Positions 10,865-20,043 are shown, counted from the first letter of the stretch. The stretch is DNA of 64,000 nucleotides from Sinorhizobium sojae CCBAU 05684 (GCF_002288525.1 NZ_CP023067.1:2552501-2616500), one strand, 5' to 3'. The notes: generated by a model not told the origin, from the letters alone. Translations and numbers: made by a program.

Positions 10865-10970
10865 GCAGCGCAGTGCGGCCTTCAGGACGCACAGAGGACG
10901 CTGTAAGTCTTTGAAACTGCGCATCGTGCTTTCCGAAAATAGGTTCCGATTTTCGGAAAGCACGATGCGC
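10865..10970 (+). repeat. Mosaic palindromic element, type B
   Basis: It shares the first hairpin module with type A (ending GACGCTGTAA and CTTTGAAACT), but the second hairpin differs. That hairpin has perfect 22-bp arms, GCGCATCGTGCTTTCCGAAAAT at 10919-10940 and its complement at 10949-10970, around an 8-nt loop. It ends 25 bp before the ubiG start. Confidence 0.85.
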
Positions 10971-10995
10971 AACTGGACCAGGCGAGGAAGCTGCG

Positions 10996-11742
10996 ATGAG
11001 CGAGACGGCACGCACGACGATCGATCAGAGCGAGGTAGACCGCTTTTCGGCGATGGCAGCCGAATGGTGGGATCCGACCGGCAAGTTCCGTCCACTGCAC
11101 AAGTTCAACCCTGTGCGCCTGGCCTATATCCGGGACAAGGCCTGCGAGCATTTCGGCCGTGATGCAAAGAGCCCGCAGCCGCTGAAGGGCTTGCGCCTGC
11201 TCGATATCGGCTGCGGCGGCGGACTTCTCTCCGAGCCGATGGCGCGCATGGGGGCCAACGTGCTTGGAGCTGATGCTTCGGAAAAGAATATCGGCATCGC
11301 GAGGACGCATGCGGCGGGGAGCGGTGTCGACGTCGATTACCGCGCTGTAACGGCCGAAGCGCTCGCCGAGGCTGGCGAGAGCTTCGATATCGTCCTCAAC
11401 ATGGAAGTGGTCGAGCATGTCGCGGATGTCGATTTCTTCGTGACGACATGCGCCCATATGATCCGGCCGGGCGGGCTTATGTTCATTGCCACCATCAACC
11501 GGACACTGAAGGCCGCCGCCCTCGCCATCTTCGCCGCTGAAAACGTGTTGCGCTGGCTGCCGCGCGGCACGCATCAGTACGAGAAGCTCGTGCGGCCGGA
11601 GGAACTGGAAAAGCCGATTGAGGCGAGCGGAATGCAGGTCACCGACCGCACCGGCGTGTTCTTCAGCCCGTTTTCCAACCAGTGGAGCCTGTCGCGGGAC
11701 ATGGACATCAACTACATGATCGTCGCCAAACGGCCGATTTGA
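10996..11742 (+). CDS. ubiG: Ubiquinone biosynthesis O-methyltransferase UbiG
   Basis: SAM-dependent methyltransferase that carries out both O-methylations in ubiquinone synthesis, at the membrane face. The 248 residues include the family N-terminus ([21 protein letters not shown]), SAM motif LDIGCGGG at 69-76, the acidic SAM ribose region near GADASEKN, and the conserved LNMEVVEHV segment. The closing [11 protein letters not shown] segment is also usual for UbiG. The start follows GGAAGCTGCG. It ends 14 bp before the convergent DUF1178 gene. Confidence 0.96.
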   Translation: MSETARTTIDQSEVDRFSAMAAEWWDPTGKFRPLHKFNPVRLAYIRDKACEHFGRDAKSPQPLKGLRLLDIGCGGGLLSEPMARMGANVLGADASEKNIGIARTHAAGSGVDVDYRAVTAEALAEAGESFDIVLNMEVVEHVADVDFFVTTCAHMIRPGGLMFIATINRTLKAAALAIFAAENVLRWLPRGTHQYEKLVRPEELEKPIEASGMQVTDRTGVFFSPFSNQWSLSRDMDINYMIVAKRPI

Positions 11743-11756
11743 ATAGTTGGGTCGCC

Positions 11757-12185
11757 TCAGTTCGAATCGTCGGGGAGCATCGGCAGTGGCGCGATCTCGA
11801 TGCCCTCTTCCAGGAGTGCGATCGCCTCTTCCGTGGACGCCTTGCCGACCAGGCCGCGCTGCTCGGCTTCGCCATAATAGATCTTGCGCGCCTCTTCAGG
11901 GAAGCGCTCGCCGACATCTTCCGCGTTCTCGCGGATCAATTTCACCATCTCTCTAACTTTGGTGATCGTCTCCTTCTGCGCCTTGTCCATGACCAGCGCC
12001 TGCCGCGCCTCTTTCTTGCGAGCAGTCGAAACGGAGGGCGCCATCAGCTGCTTGGTGACGGAGGCGGAGCTGCAGGTGGGACAGGTGATCAGATGGGCTT
12101 CGGCCTGCCGTGCAAAGTCGTCGCTCGAGGAGAACCAGCCTTCGAAGGCATGGCCGTTATCACAGGTGAGATTGTAGCGGATCAA
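11757..12185 (-). CDS. DUF1178 family protein
   Basis: A conserved 142-residue alphaproteobacterial protein of unknown function. The N-terminus (MIRYNLTCDNGHAFEGWF) with Cys8, and a CPTC pair near 35-38, suggests a small zinc site. The rest is helical and acidic. It starts with TTG, and this start overlaps the TGA stop of the nitrilase-like gene (TTGA), which indicates translational coupling. The two genes are neighbours in many alphaproteobacteria as I recall. The role is not known. Confidence 0.88.
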   Translation of the reverse strand: MIRYNLTCDNGHAFEGWFSSSDDFARQAEAHLITCPTCSSASVTKQLMAPSVSTARKKEARQALVMDKAQKETITKVREMVKLIRENAEDVGERFPEEARKIYYGEAEQRGLVGKASTEEAIALLEEGIEIAPLPMLPDDSN

Positions 12186-13036
12186 GCTGCAACGCCTCCT
12201 TTCCCGGCAGGGACCACTTCTTCCAGCACGAAATCGCGGGCGTTCTTGAGATTGGGGATACGCGCCCGCGCCTTGTGCGCCGCGGCGATGTCGATCTCGG
12301 CAATGATGACCGCCTCGCCGCTCGGACCGGCCTCGGCCAGCACCCGGCCCCAGGGGTCGACGATCATCGAATGACCGAAGGTCTGTCGTCCATCCTCATG
12401 GTCTCCGCCCTGCGCGGCGGCGATGACGAACAACCCGTTCTCGATGGCCCGGGCGCGCAACAGGATTTCCCAATGCGCTTCCCCCGTCTGGCGTGTGAAA
12501 GCTGCGGGCACCGACATGATCTCGGCTCCGGCAACGGCCTGGCAGCGGAAGAGTTCCGGAAAGCGGACATCGTAGCAGATGGCAAACCCGAGCTTACAGA
12601 AAGGAAGATCGGCGATGCGGGCCGTGGAACCGGGCCGATAGACGGCGCTTTCGCGCCAGCTCTCGCCATGCTCCAGATCCACGTCGAACATGTGGATCTT
12701 GTCGTAGTCACAGATCATTTTTCCATCGGGTCCGAAGAGAAAACCGCGATTGGCGACCTTGCCGTCCTCAAGGCCGATCGGCGTCGAGCCGACGTGGAGA
12801 TAAATACCGAGTTCGCCGGCAAGCCGCGCCGCCTCTTGGACGATCAGGTCGCCGGTCTCGTCCCTCAACACGGAACGAAGCCCTGCCCGGTCGCGCTGAA
12901 TGGCACCGGTCATCTCGGGGGTTTGTATGTAAGTCGCACCTTGCAACGCCGCCTCGCGCACGAGGCGCGCCATCGTCTGCGCATTGCTTGCGGGATCGAT
13001 GCCGGAACACATCTGGATGGCAGCAGCCTTGAACAT
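12182..13036 (-). CDS. Carbon-nitrogen hydrolase, nitrilase superfamily (Nit1/Nit2-like)
   Basis: Probable amidase that hydrolyses an amide to acid and ammonia. The 284-residue protein has the nitrilase triad Glu41 (QTPEMTG), Lys113 (DKIHMFD) and Cys154 (AICYDVRFPELFR). The Nit1 branch removes deaminated glutathione in other organisms. The nearby glutaredoxin gene upstream on the same strand fits a link to glutathione, but this remains inference. It has a GGAGA ribosome site and overlaps the DUF1178 start. Confidence 0.93.
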   Translation of the reverse strand: MFKAAAIQMCSGIDPASNAQTMARLVREAALQGATYIQTPEMTGAIQRDRAGLRSVLRDETGDLIVQEAARLAGELGIYLHVGSTPIGLEDGKVANRGFLFGPDGKMICDYDKIHMFDVDLEHGESWRESAVYRPGSTARIADLPFCKLGFAICYDVRFPELFRCQAVAGAEIMSVPAAFTRQTGEAHWEILLRARAIENGLFVIAAAQGGDHEDGRQTFGHSMIVDPWGRVLAEAGPSGEAVIIAEIDIAAAHKARARIPNLKNARDFVLEEVVPAGKGGVAA

Positions 13037-13186
13037 TTTACTCTTTCTCCGGAAGAGCCGGATCGCGTCGAGTCGACCCGAGCAATCTCTCCAACTCTCT
13101 CCCTCCCGCGCGAGCCGGCGCGCAAAGCTCGCCGCAACAGCCGCGCGGAATGCCGGTAAAAACGCCGGGAGCCTCTGCGCCCTCTA

Positions 13187-13444
13187 TCAAGCGGCAAGCA
13201 TCGCGTCGAGCTTGCCCGCACGCTCGAGCGCATGCAGATCGTCGCAACCGCCGACATGAATGTCATTGATGAAGATTTGCGGGAAGGTCCTGCCCCCGTT
13301 GGACTTCTCGACCATTGTCTGACGCAGTGTCGGATCATAGGTAGCGTCGTGCTCCACGAAAGAGACGCCCTTCGTCTCCAGGAGCTTCTTCGCCCTCGAG
13401 CAATAACCGCAGAACTGACGCGTATAGATGACGACCGACGCCAT
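13187..13444 (-). CDS. grxC: Glutaredoxin 3
   Basis: Small glutathione-dependent disulfide reductase of the cytoplasm. The start at 13444 gives an 85-residue protein, MASVVIYTRQFCGYCSRAKK, with the dithiol active site CGYC at residues 12-15. The cis-Pro FPQIFIND region and the GGCDDL glutathione-binding segment follow. AAGGAG lies upstream of the ATG. Longer readings add no family sequence. It lies 150 bp upstream of the nitrilase-like gene and 129 bp downstream of comF. Confidence 0.95.
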   Translation of the reverse strand: MASVVIYTRQFCGYCSRAKKLLETKGVSFVEHDATYDPTLRQTMVEKSNGGRTFPQIFINDIHVGGCDDLHALERAGKLDAMLAA

Positions 13445-13573
13445 AGTCTCAAACCGCTCCTTCACCAGCCCGATACCGGACATCTGCCATTGCCTGTTTC
13501 CCTGGGCCGATCCGGCGCGGCATGGAAACATGCACGAATTCAAAGCGTTCGCTCTGGATGCGCTGCACTTCAG

Positions 13574-14350
13574 TCATATAGGTCCAGATAAGGCTCTTGC
13601 AAAGGTCAAAACCGTGACGTCGCGGGCCCCTGCCCGCTTCAGGGCGCGCGTGGCAGCCGAAACCGTCGCACCCGTCGTATAGACGTCGTCGACAAGCACG
13701 ATGCTCTTTCCGGCGAGCGTCGGTCTCACGCATTCCGGAACGGCGAAGGCGCCACGGACATTATCTTCACGCGCTCTCAACCCGAGGCCGACCTGACGGC
13801 TCGTGCGTTTGATGCGGCGAAGCGCGTCGGGCCGGTAGGGCCTTCCCGCGCGCTCTGCTATGATCCGCGCCAGTTCCGCCGCCTGGTTGAATTTCCGCCT
13901 CCACAGGCGGAAGGGATGCAGCGGCACCGGCACGATCATGTCGGCGGCTGCAACGGCACCGTCGCTGGCGCGGATCATCCATTCCGCCATCATCGGGGCC
14001 AGGTCGGTGCGGTCGCGATATTTCAAGCCATGCACCAGGTCACGGGCGATACCCTGATGAAGCGCCACGGAACGCAGCCTGTCGAAGACAGGAGGGTCGG
14101 CAATCGCTTCCGGCGACACGGCGCCCTCACCGGGATCGAACGCAAAGGGCAAGCCGAGCACGTCGCAATAGGGCCGTTCGATCAACGGCAACCCCGCCCA
14201 GCAGGACGGGCAGACAGCGTGAGCGTCACCCGTCAGCCGTCCACAGCCGCGGCAGACAGGCGGAAACAACAAGTTGACTGCACCGGTCCTGAGCCGGGCG
14301 AACAGCGACGCACCATGCGCGGTCCAATTTCTCCATACATGCCGATCCAT
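13574..14350 (-). CDS. comF: ComF family phosphoribosyltransferase-like protein
   Basis: A 258-residue protein of the ComF/GntX family, with roles in DNA uptake or DNA-related processes in other bacteria and unclear function here. An N-terminal zinc ribbon is visible (CRGCGRL...CPSCW, about residues 33-50). A PRTase domain follows, with the motif VLVDDVYTTGATVSAA near the C-terminus. The start at 14350 (MDRHVWRNW) is preferred because the longer frame would run into the divergent methyltransferase gene. The two divergent starts are 58 bp apart. Confidence 0.92.
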   Translation of the reverse strand: MDRHVWRNWTAHGASLFARLRTGAVNLLFPPVCRGCGRLTGDAHAVCPSCWAGLPLIERPYCDVLGLPFAFDPGEGAVSPEAIADPPVFDRLRSVALHQGIARDLVHGLKYRDRTDLAPMMAEWMIRASDGAVAAADMIVPVPLHPFRLWRRKFNQAAELARIIAERAGRPYRPDALRRIKRTSRQVGLGLRAREDNVRGAFAVPECVRPTLAGKSIVLVDDVYTTGATVSAATRALKRAGARDVTVLTFARALSGPI

Positions 14351-14408
14351 CCGGTTGACTTTGTCTCCGCCAGGGTTTCTCTCACGTCCGTGATCCCGGG
14401 AGAGTATC

Positions 14409-15305
14409 GTGGAAATCATCTTTGACCAGAGCCTCATCGAGGCGCACCGCCGACGCGCGCTTCATCGCGGCGATCCCAAAGCAAGCTTCCTTCTCGACAT
14501 CGTGGCGCAGGAGCTCGCCGATCGCGTCGGCGTCGTGGAGCGGCACTTCGACAAGGCAATGGAATTGCACGGCTATACCGGCACTACCGCGCGTTTTCTT
14601 GCAGAAACCGGCAAGGTCGGCGAGATCGAGCGCGTGGAAACCGACCAGGGCTTTCGTTCGAATGACGGGCCCGTGACGATCGCGCCGCTCGAACGCGTTC
14701 CTGCCGCACCGGAATCCCTCAACCTCCTGGTCTCGCCGCTGTCCCTGCATCTGACCAATGACACGCCCGGGGTGTTCATACAGGCGCGCCGGGCGCTGAA
14801 GCCCGACGGCCTCTTCCTGGCGGCGATTCCGGGCAGCGGCACGCTGCAGGAACTGCGCGAGGCGCTGATTGTCGCCGAAGCCGAATTGACCGGCGGAGCA
14901 AGCCCGAGGGTCATTCCCTTTGCCGACGTCCGCGAGGTGGGCGCGCTGCTGCAGCGGGCGGGCTTTGCGCTGCCCGTGGCCGATGCCGAAACCTACACGG
15001 TTCGCTACGATTCGCTCTTCGGTCTCCTCAAGGATCTAAGAGCCATGGGTATGACCAATCCGCTCGCCGCCCGCAGCCGAACGCCCGTGCCGAGGCGCTT
15101 CTTCCTGAGAGCGGCGGAAATCTATTCCGAACGCTTTTCCGACCCGGACGGGCGGGTTCGTGCGACCTTTTCGATTATTTACGTCTCGGGCTGGGCGCCG
15201 CATGCAAGCCAGCAGAAGCCGCTGAAGCCGGGCTCGGCAAAGCACAGGCTGTCGGAAGCGCTGGGCGTGCAGGAGCATTCGCTGAAGAATTCGGGCAAGT
15301 CCTGA
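14409..15305 (+). CDS. Methyltransferase-domain protein (BioC/NDUFAF5-like)
   Basis: A 298-residue class I SAM-methyltransferase-like protein with GTG start after GGGAG. The N-terminus (IIFDQSLIEAHRRRALHR) and the fold resemble mitochondrial NDUFAF5 and bacterial BioC relatives, which in alphaproteobacteria usually sit beside comF and grxC. The Gly-rich SAM loop is weak (no clear GxGxG), which is common in the group. NDUFAF5 hydroxylates an arginine of a complex I subunit, so a related job in complex I maturation is possible but is inference. It ends 7 bp before the convergent pilin gene. Confidence 0.82.
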   Translation: MEIIFDQSLIEAHRRRALHRGDPKASFLLDIVAQELADRVGVVERHFDKAMELHGYTGTTARFLAETGKVGEIERVETDQGFRSNDGPVTIAPLERVPAAPESLNLLVSPLSLHLTNDTPGVFIQARRALKPDGLFLAAIPGSGTLQELREALIVAEAELTGGASPRVIPFADVREVGALLQRAGFALPVADAETYTVRYDSLFGLLKDLRAMGMTNPLAARSRTPVPRRFFLRAAEIYSERFSDPDGRVRATFSIIYVSGWAPHASQQKPLKPGSAKHRLSEALGVQEHSLKNSGKS

Positions 15306-15312
15306 CCGCATC

Positions 15313-15480
15313 TCAGGCGTTGTCGATCGTTCCAGCTATATATTCCAGCACATTCTGCAGACTGCCTGAAAAGCTCTGAAGGCCGAGGAGGAGACCAACC
15401 GAGATCAATGCCACGATGAGGCCGTATTCTACCGCCGTAGCACCATCCCGGTCGTGGACGAGATGTTTGAGCTTACCCAT
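15313..15480 (-). CDS. pilA: Flp/Fap-type pilin
   Basis: A 55-residue class III prepilin. It has a short basic leader (MGKLKHLVHDRDG), then ATAVEYGLIVALISVGLLLGLQSF, with the Glu-Tyr pair typical of Flp pilins after the Gly at the prepilin peptidase site. GGAGG lies 6 nt before the ATG. A longer frame upstream runs through a repeat element and is rejected. No tad/cpa assembly genes are in the window, so this is a stand-alone pilin copy. Confidence 0.9.
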   Translation of the reverse strand: MGKLKHLVHDRDGATAVEYGLIVALISVGLLLGLQSFSGSLQNVLEYIAGTIDNA

Positions 15481-15517
15481 GCGCCCTCCAACGGGCCTTG
15501 CGGCCTCGCCATGGCAC

Positions 15518-15618
15518 TGCATGTTGGATCGACGTCGACTTAAGGACGAAGACATGCAGCAATTCAAAGTGCTACAACGATCTTTGCGCGTCCGATCAAG
15601 ACGCGCGCGGCGCTGTAG
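15518..15618 (-). repeat. Mosaic palindromic element, type A (reverse)
   Basis: Reverse-orientation copy. The ACTTAAGGACGAAGACATGCAG arm comes first, followed by CAATTCAAAGTGCTACA and the GC-rich module ending GCGGCGCTGTA. It occupies the space between the 105-residue membrane protein gene and the pilin gene, so it lies in the pilin leader region. Confidence 0.8.
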
Positions 15619-15656
15619 TGATTTTCCGCGGAAGACGCAGAGCCGCAAGGCTCAGA

Positions 15657-15974
15657 TCAACATCCGCTCCTGGTACCATCGGCATCGATGATGCACACGG
15701 CGCCCGGCATCTCCTGAAGCACGCTGCGGCGCACGGTATAGCGTTTGCCCGTACCGGAGGGAATCGAACCGGTGGTGATGTTGTCGTAATCGATCGGCCT
15801 GTTCGCAAGCATCCGCTTGTCGCTCTTCGACGACAGCATTGGCGTCAGGATCAGCGTGAGCGCGATCACTGCCGTGCCGAACAGCAGCGAAAGATTGAGC
15901 ACGCCCGTCCGGCGGGACTGGCTCGCCACCAGATCCTTGTCCTGAACCGTTCTCCAGAAATCCTCGTCCACCAT
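15657..15974 (-). CDS. Small membrane protein of unknown function
   Basis: A 105-residue protein with one predicted membrane helix (about 26-46, VLNLSLLFGTAVIALTLIL) after a charged cytoplasmic start. A short exported tail with two cysteines (CIIDADGTRSGC) follows. It resembles rhizobial conserved hypotheticals, but I cannot name the family. GAGG precedes the ATG. It is followed on the same strand by the pilin gene after a repeat element. Confidence 0.75.
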   Translation of the reverse strand: MVDEDFWRTVQDKDLVASQSRRTGVLNLSLLFGTAVIALTLILTPMLSSKSDKRMLANRPIDYDNITTGSIPSGTGKRYTVRRSVLQEMPGAVCIIDADGTRSGC

Positions 15975-16233
15975 TCCAGCCTCGCGAAATACTCTCAGGG
16001 GGCAACGTTGAAAGCACCCTTCCCTTCAACAAGCTGACGCTGCCCCAAGCCATTGCCCTTCAATCCGATCCGATTGAAGCAAAAACCGATGAGGACGAGT
16101 TTGCCTTACGGGTGATAAACTTTCGATTAATGAAATTTTGAAATTTTGGGGAATGAAACCGTCAGGGCGCCGGACCCGCATCAGCGGATGGGGCCGCCGC
16201 GTCGCCGTGGGCCGACCCGGCCATCGATTTCGG

Positions 16234-16647
16234 CTAGAGCAAATCCATCAGGAAGGGGATCAGAGGTTCGTCGGCAGGAGGCATCGGGTATTCGCGCAAC
16301 GCTTTGGGACGCACCCATTTGATCGCCTGGCCCTCTCGGCCCTCGGCAATGCCCTCGTAGCGGCGGCAGATATAGAGCGGCATCAGCAGGTGGAAACTGT
16401 CATAGCTGTGGCTTGCGAATGTCAGCGGCGCGAGGCAGCCGATCTTGGTACGGATGCCCAGTTCCTCCTCCAGCTCGCGAATGAGCGTCTCCTCGGGCGT
16501 TTCGCCGGCCTCGACCTTTCCGCCTGGAAATTCCCAGAGCCCCGCAAGCGATTTTCCCTCCGGCCGCTGCGCGAGCAGGATGCGCCCGTCTGAGTCGACC
16601 AGCGCGCAAGCCGCAACGAGCACGATCTTCTTGTCCTTGGCTTCCAT
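16234..16647 (-). CDS. mutT: 8-oxo-dGTP diphosphatase MutT (Nudix)
   Basis: Removes oxidised dGTP from the nucleotide pool and so limits A:T to C:G mutations. The 137-residue protein has a complete Nudix box at 42-65 (GGKVEAGETPEETL..RELEEELGI) and the family start VLVAACALVDSDGRILLAQRPEGKSLAGLWEFPGG region. It starts 3 bp after the GNAT gene stop and is the last gene of the argJ cluster, an order I recall from related rhizobia. Confidence 0.95.
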   Translation of the reverse strand: MEAKDKKIVLVAACALVDSDGRILLAQRPEGKSLAGLWEFPGGKVEAGETPEETLIRELEEELGIRTKIGCLAPLTFASHSYDSFHLLMPLYICRRYEGIAEGREGQAIKWVRPKALREYPMPPADEPLIPFLMDLL

Positions 16648-16650
16648 GCC

Positions 16651-17457
16651 TCACACCTTCGGCGCGCGATAGACGTAACGATAGACCTCACTGAAGCCGG
16701 CCTTCCGGTAAAGCGAAATCGCCGCCTCGTTATCCGCCTCCACCTGCATCCAGGCCTTCTTGGCGCCGCGAAGGCGCCCCCAACGCAACGATGCATCGAG
16801 AAGTGCATTGCCGACGCCTTGGCGGCGCACCGCTTCGGCCACGGCGAACTGCATGATGCCGGCCAGATCATTGTCATGCACGACCAGCGACACGGCCGTC
16901 GGCCCGATCTCGCGGTCCTCGAACAGGAAGAGGCCGGTCTCGGGCTTGATCGCATCAATAATGCCGATCAAAGCCTCCTTGCTCTCGGGCTCCTCTTTGC
17001 CGATCAGCAGCCGTGCATCGGCAAAGCGCCCGACGTCCTTGATCGGCAGATGATCCATGCCGTCGCCGAAATCTCGCTCCGCCAGGTCGAGCGCCAGCAC
17101 CAGGCTGCGCCCGAAAGCCGGCCAGCCTGCCTCGTCCATATGGGCGATCATCTGCGGCGGCGTCAGCGGTGTCTGGCGAACGGTCAACACGCGGCCATGC
17201 TCGGCAAAGCGCCGCGCCGCCTTTTCGAGCCGGATACCTATGTCGCGATAGTCCGACGGGTCGAGCGGATTGACCGAGTTCAGGCGCTTGGACGGATGGC
17301 CGGTGGTCAACCGGATCAGCCAGCTTCCGTCATAGTGCACACTGGTTGCCGGCCACGCGCGGAAGCCGACGGCTTCCAGGCGCCGCACGCTCGGCAGGTC
17401 GACCGTCGCGGCCCCGATCGCCGCGTGGCTGTCCGGCTGTCTGTCGTTCGATGTCAT
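16651..17457 (-). CDS. GNAT family N-acetyltransferase
   Basis: A 268-residue acetyltransferase with the C-terminal GNAT domain (about 135-268). The acetyl-CoA loop reads AVAEAVRRQGVGNALLDASL, followed by NEAAISLYRKAGFSEVYRYVYR. The N-terminal half (VRRLEAVGFRAWPATSV) is a second, degenerate GNAT-like part seen in related rhizobial proteins. The substrate is unknown. It sits between argJ (27 bp) and mutT (3 bp), which points to one transcript. Confidence 0.9.
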   Translation of the reverse strand: MTSNDRQPDSHAAIGAATVDLPSVRRLEAVGFRAWPATSVHYDGSWLIRLTTGHPSKRLNSVNPLDPSDYRDIGIRLEKAARRFAEHGRVLTVRQTPLTPPQMIAHMDEAGWPAFGRSLVLALDLAERDFGDGMDHLPIKDVGRFADARLLIGKEEPESKEALIGIIDAIKPETGLFLFEDREIGPTAVSLVVHDNDLAGIMQFAVAEAVRRQGVGNALLDASLRWGRLRGAKKAWMQVEADNEAAISLYRKAGFSEVYRYVYRAPKV

Positions 17458-17484
17458 GTCCCTGAGCCCCGATGCAGCGCCGGG

Positions 17485-18726
17485 TCAGCTTCTGTAATCG
17501 CCATTGATCTCGACATATTCCTTCGTCAGGTCGCAGGTGTAGACGGTGGCGCGGCCGGAGCCAAGGCCGATCTCGACCCGGATCGGAATGGTCTCGCCCT
17601 TCATCACCGCACTTGCGGCCGCTTCGGAATAGGCCGGGTCGCGTTCCCCCGCGACGGCGACGCGCACATCTCCGAACCAGATCGCCAGCCGGTCGCGCTC
17701 GGCCAACTCGCCCGACTTGCCGACTGCCATCACCACCCGGCCCCAATTCGCGTCCTCGCCGGCGACCGCCGTCTTGACGAGCGGTGAATTGGCGATCGAC
17801 AGCGCGATGCGTTTGGCCGCGGCATCGTTCTCGGCACCCTCGACCGTTACCTCCACCATTTTGCGCGCGCCCTCGCCGTCGCGCACCACCTGCAGTGCCA
17901 GATCACGCAGAAGGTCGTTGAGCGCCGCGCGGAAGGAGTCGAGCCGAGGGTCGGCGGCATCCCCGATCCGAGCTTGACCGTCCTTTGCCGCCGCGCCGGT
18001 TGCAAAAAGCATCAGCGTGTCGGAGGTGGAGGTGTCGCTGTCGACCGTCACGGAATTGAAGCTCGGGCCGACACCAGCCGAGAGCAGCGCCTGCAACGCT
18101 GCCGGCGCGATATCCGCATCGGTCACCACGAAGGAGAGCATGGTCGCCATGTCCGGCGCGATCATGCCGGCTCCCTTGGCGATGCCGTTGATCGTGACCT
18201 TCACGCCGCCGATCTCCGCATCGCGGGTTGCGACCTTCGGGTAGGTATCCGTGGTCATGATTGCCTTGGCCGCCTCGAACCAGAAGTCTTCCTTGGCCTC
18301 TCCTGCAAGCCCGTCAAGCACGCCGGCGAATTTCGTCGCGTCGAGCGGCTCTCCGATCACGCCCGTCGAGGCGAGGAAGATCTCACCCACGCTGCAGCCG
18401 ACTGCCTGAGCCGCCGATTTCGCTGTAAGCTCGGTCGATTCCCTGCCTTTCTTGCCGGTGAAGGCATTGGCATTGCCGGAATTGACGACGACGGCACGGG
18501 CGACCCCGGCGGGAAGGTTCTTCCGGCAGAAGTCGACCGGAGCGGACGGGCACTTCGAACGCGTAAAGACGCCGGCAGCGGCGGCCGGCGCGTCGAAGAT
18601 CATCATCAGCACATCGGTTCGGTCCTTGTATTTGATCCCCGCGGCGGCGGTCGCCATGCGCACGCCGCGCAGCGCCGGCATGTCGGCAAAGGTTTTCGGA
18701 GCAAGCGGAGAAACGGAACCGGACAT
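17485..18726 (-). CDS. argJ: Bifunctional ornithine acetyltransferase / N-acetylglutamate synthase
   Basis: Transfers acetyl from N-acetylornithine to glutamate, recycling the acetyl group in arginine synthesis. The start at 18726 gives [21 protein letters not shown] and 413 residues. The self-cleavage site lies in [14 protein letters not shown], with Thr195 as the nucleophile that starts the beta chain. The earlier in-frame ATG adds 18 residues unlike ArgJ and is rejected. The gene is separated from the upstream PPIase gene by 321 bp that hold a hairpin and a type A element. argH lies 19 kb away in this window. Confidence 0.97.
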   Translation of the reverse strand: MSGSVSPLAPKTFADMPALRGVRMATAAAGIKYKDRTDVLMMIFDAPAAAAGVFTRSKCPSAPVDFCRKNLPAGVARAVVVNSGNANAFTGKKGRESTELTAKSAAQAVGCSVGEIFLASTGVIGEPLDATKFAGVLDGLAGEAKEDFWFEAAKAIMTTDTYPKVATRDAEIGGVKVTINGIAKGAGMIAPDMATMLSFVVTDADIAPAALQALLSAGVGPSFNSVTVDSDTSTSDTLMLFATGAAAKDGQARIGDAADPRLDSFRAALNDLLRDLALQVVRDGEGARKMVEVTVEGAENDAAAKRIALSIANSPLVKTAVAGEDANWGRVVMAVGKSGELAERDRLAIWFGDVRVAVAGERDPAYSEAAASAVMKGETIPIRVEIGLGSGRATVYTCDLTKEYVEINGDYRS

Positions 18727-18866
18727 GGGAGAAACCTGCTTTGGAAGCCTTGGATGGTGCGACAAATGCCCGAACGGCATTCAGCCGCCGGACATCCTGA
18801 TCTTGTCGAAGGTCGAGCGGCCGCGGAAGCGAAGCTTGCTCCGCTTTGCTCTCAGCCCGCTCCGGT

Positions 18867-18901
18867 CAACGGCGGCGCGCGAGGCGCGAGAGCCGCCGTT
18901 G
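18867..18901. terminator. GC-rich hairpin between PPIase and argJ genes
   Basis: 10-bp perfect arms CAACGGCGGC and GCCGCCGTTG enclose a 15-nt loop. No T-run follows on either strand, so it may attenuate or stabilise RNA rather than end transcription. Confidence 0.4.
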
Positions 18902-18926
18902 GCCCTTGTATCGGGGCGCCCCACCT

Positions 18927-19031
18927 GCAGCGCCGCGCGTGCATCAGGCTGCACAAAGGCCGCTGTAGCGCTTTGAACTGCTGCATGCCTTTGTCCTTAA
19001 ATCGAGCTCGATTCGAGGAGACATGCAGTAG
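18927..19031 (+). repeat. Mosaic palindromic element, type A
   Basis: Full-length copy (CAGCGCCGCGCG..CGCTGTAGCGCTTTGAACTG, then CTGCATGCCTTTGTCCTTAAATC / GATTCGAGGAGACATGCAG). It ends 16 bp from the PPIase stop codon. Confidence 0.85.
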
Positions 19032-19047
19032 GGCACCCAAGGGGTAG

Positions 19048-19905
19048 TTATCGCGCTTCCCGCGCCGCGTTGGCCGCGTCGTAGGCCTTCTTCAGCTCGG
19101 GATCGGAGATCTCGACCTCGGTCGATTCTTTCGCGGAGGCCAGCAGCTCAAGGTACTTGTCACGCATCACAAGCTGGCGAACCTGCGGCTCGACCTGTTC
19201 GAGCGCCGGCGGCGCCTGCGGCCGCTTGTCCTCCACGAGTATCACATGATAGCCGAATTGCGTCTTCACCGGCTCCTTGGTGTATGCGCCCTTTTCCAGC
19301 GCGAAGGCCGCCGCCTCGAATTCCGGCACCATGCGTCCTTTGGTGAAGTAGCCGAGGTCGCCGCCATCGTCCTTGTTAGGATCGGTGGACTTGGCCTTGG
19401 CGAGCTCGACGAAGCTCTTGCCCGCCTCGAGTTCCTTGATGATCCCCTTGGCTTCTTCCTCTGTCTTGACGAGGATATGCCGCGCCTTCACCTCTTCCTG
19501 TGCCGGGATGGCTGCGATTTCCTTCTCGTAGCGCGCCTTCACATCTTCTTCGGTGATGGCGTCAACGACGTGCTTCTTGAAAAAGGCGTTGTGAAGTTCG
19601 CGCTCGGTCAGGAAGGCGATGCGCTGCTTGTATGTCTCGTCGTTCTGGAGCCCTTCCTTCTCGGCGTCTTTCGCCAGAAGCTTCACGTCGATGACGGATG
19701 AAAGCGCCGCAGCCCGCTTCTGCTCCTCCGGCATGCTCTGGAGTTGCGGATCAAGGCTGCTGATCGCAAGCTCAAGCTCCGACTTGCGGATTTCCTGATC
19801 GCCGACCGTCGCGACGACCGGGTCGGTCTCTTCGGCGCGGGCGACACCGCCTGCCGCGATCATCGCGACCAGCGCCGCGATCGCCAGGGTCTTGTATCTG
19901 GACAT
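19048..19905 (-). CDS. Periplasmic peptidyl-prolyl isomerase, parvulin type
   Basis: Exported folding catalyst. It has 285 residues with a signal peptide cut after VARA (residue 24), a helical N-terminal chaperone part (about 25-135) and a parvulin rotamase domain (about 139-226) with [30 protein letters not shown] and [11 protein letters not shown] charged C-terminal tail follows. PrsA/SurA-like proteins assist folding of exported proteins, which fits the neighbouring divergent secA. It heads the minus-strand cluster with argJ. Confidence 0.93.
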   Translation of the reverse strand: MSRYKTLAIAALVAMIAAGGVARAEETDPVVATVGDQEIRKSELELAISSLDPQLQSMPEEQKRAAALSSVIDVKLLAKDAEKEGLQNDETYKQRIAFLTERELHNAFFKKHVVDAITEEDVKARYEKEIAAIPAQEEVKARHILVKTEEEAKGIIKELEAGKSFVELAKAKSTDPNKDDGGDLGYFTKGRMVPEFEAAAFALEKGAYTKEPVKTQFGYHVILVEDKRPQAPPALEQVEPQVRQLVMRDKYLELLASAKESTEVEISDPELKKAYDAANAAREAR

Positions 19906-20014
19906 CTGTCTAAACCTTTCACATTGACCGTCAGCGCGATTGCGTCGGGCCCTCGAGCGGGCTGCACAACACCAGAATGTGGCAGTTCTGTAACCAGCTG
20001 GCCGTGCAAGTGCG

Positions 20015-20043
20015 TTGACATAATCCGACCCCCCTCTTATCTG
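20015..20043 (+). promoter_or_regulatory. Candidate sigma-70 promoter of secA
   Basis: A perfect TTGACA is followed by a 17-nt spacer and TATCTG. It stands 123 bp before the secA start, in the gap shared with the divergent PPIase gene. Confidence 0.55.

Noticed and set aside
16110-16140. CtrA-like site (TAAA-N7-TTAA) upstream of the small membrane protein gene
   Set aside because: The first half-site has a mismatch and the gene it would control is not known to be cell-cycle regulated. AT-rich chance match is likely.
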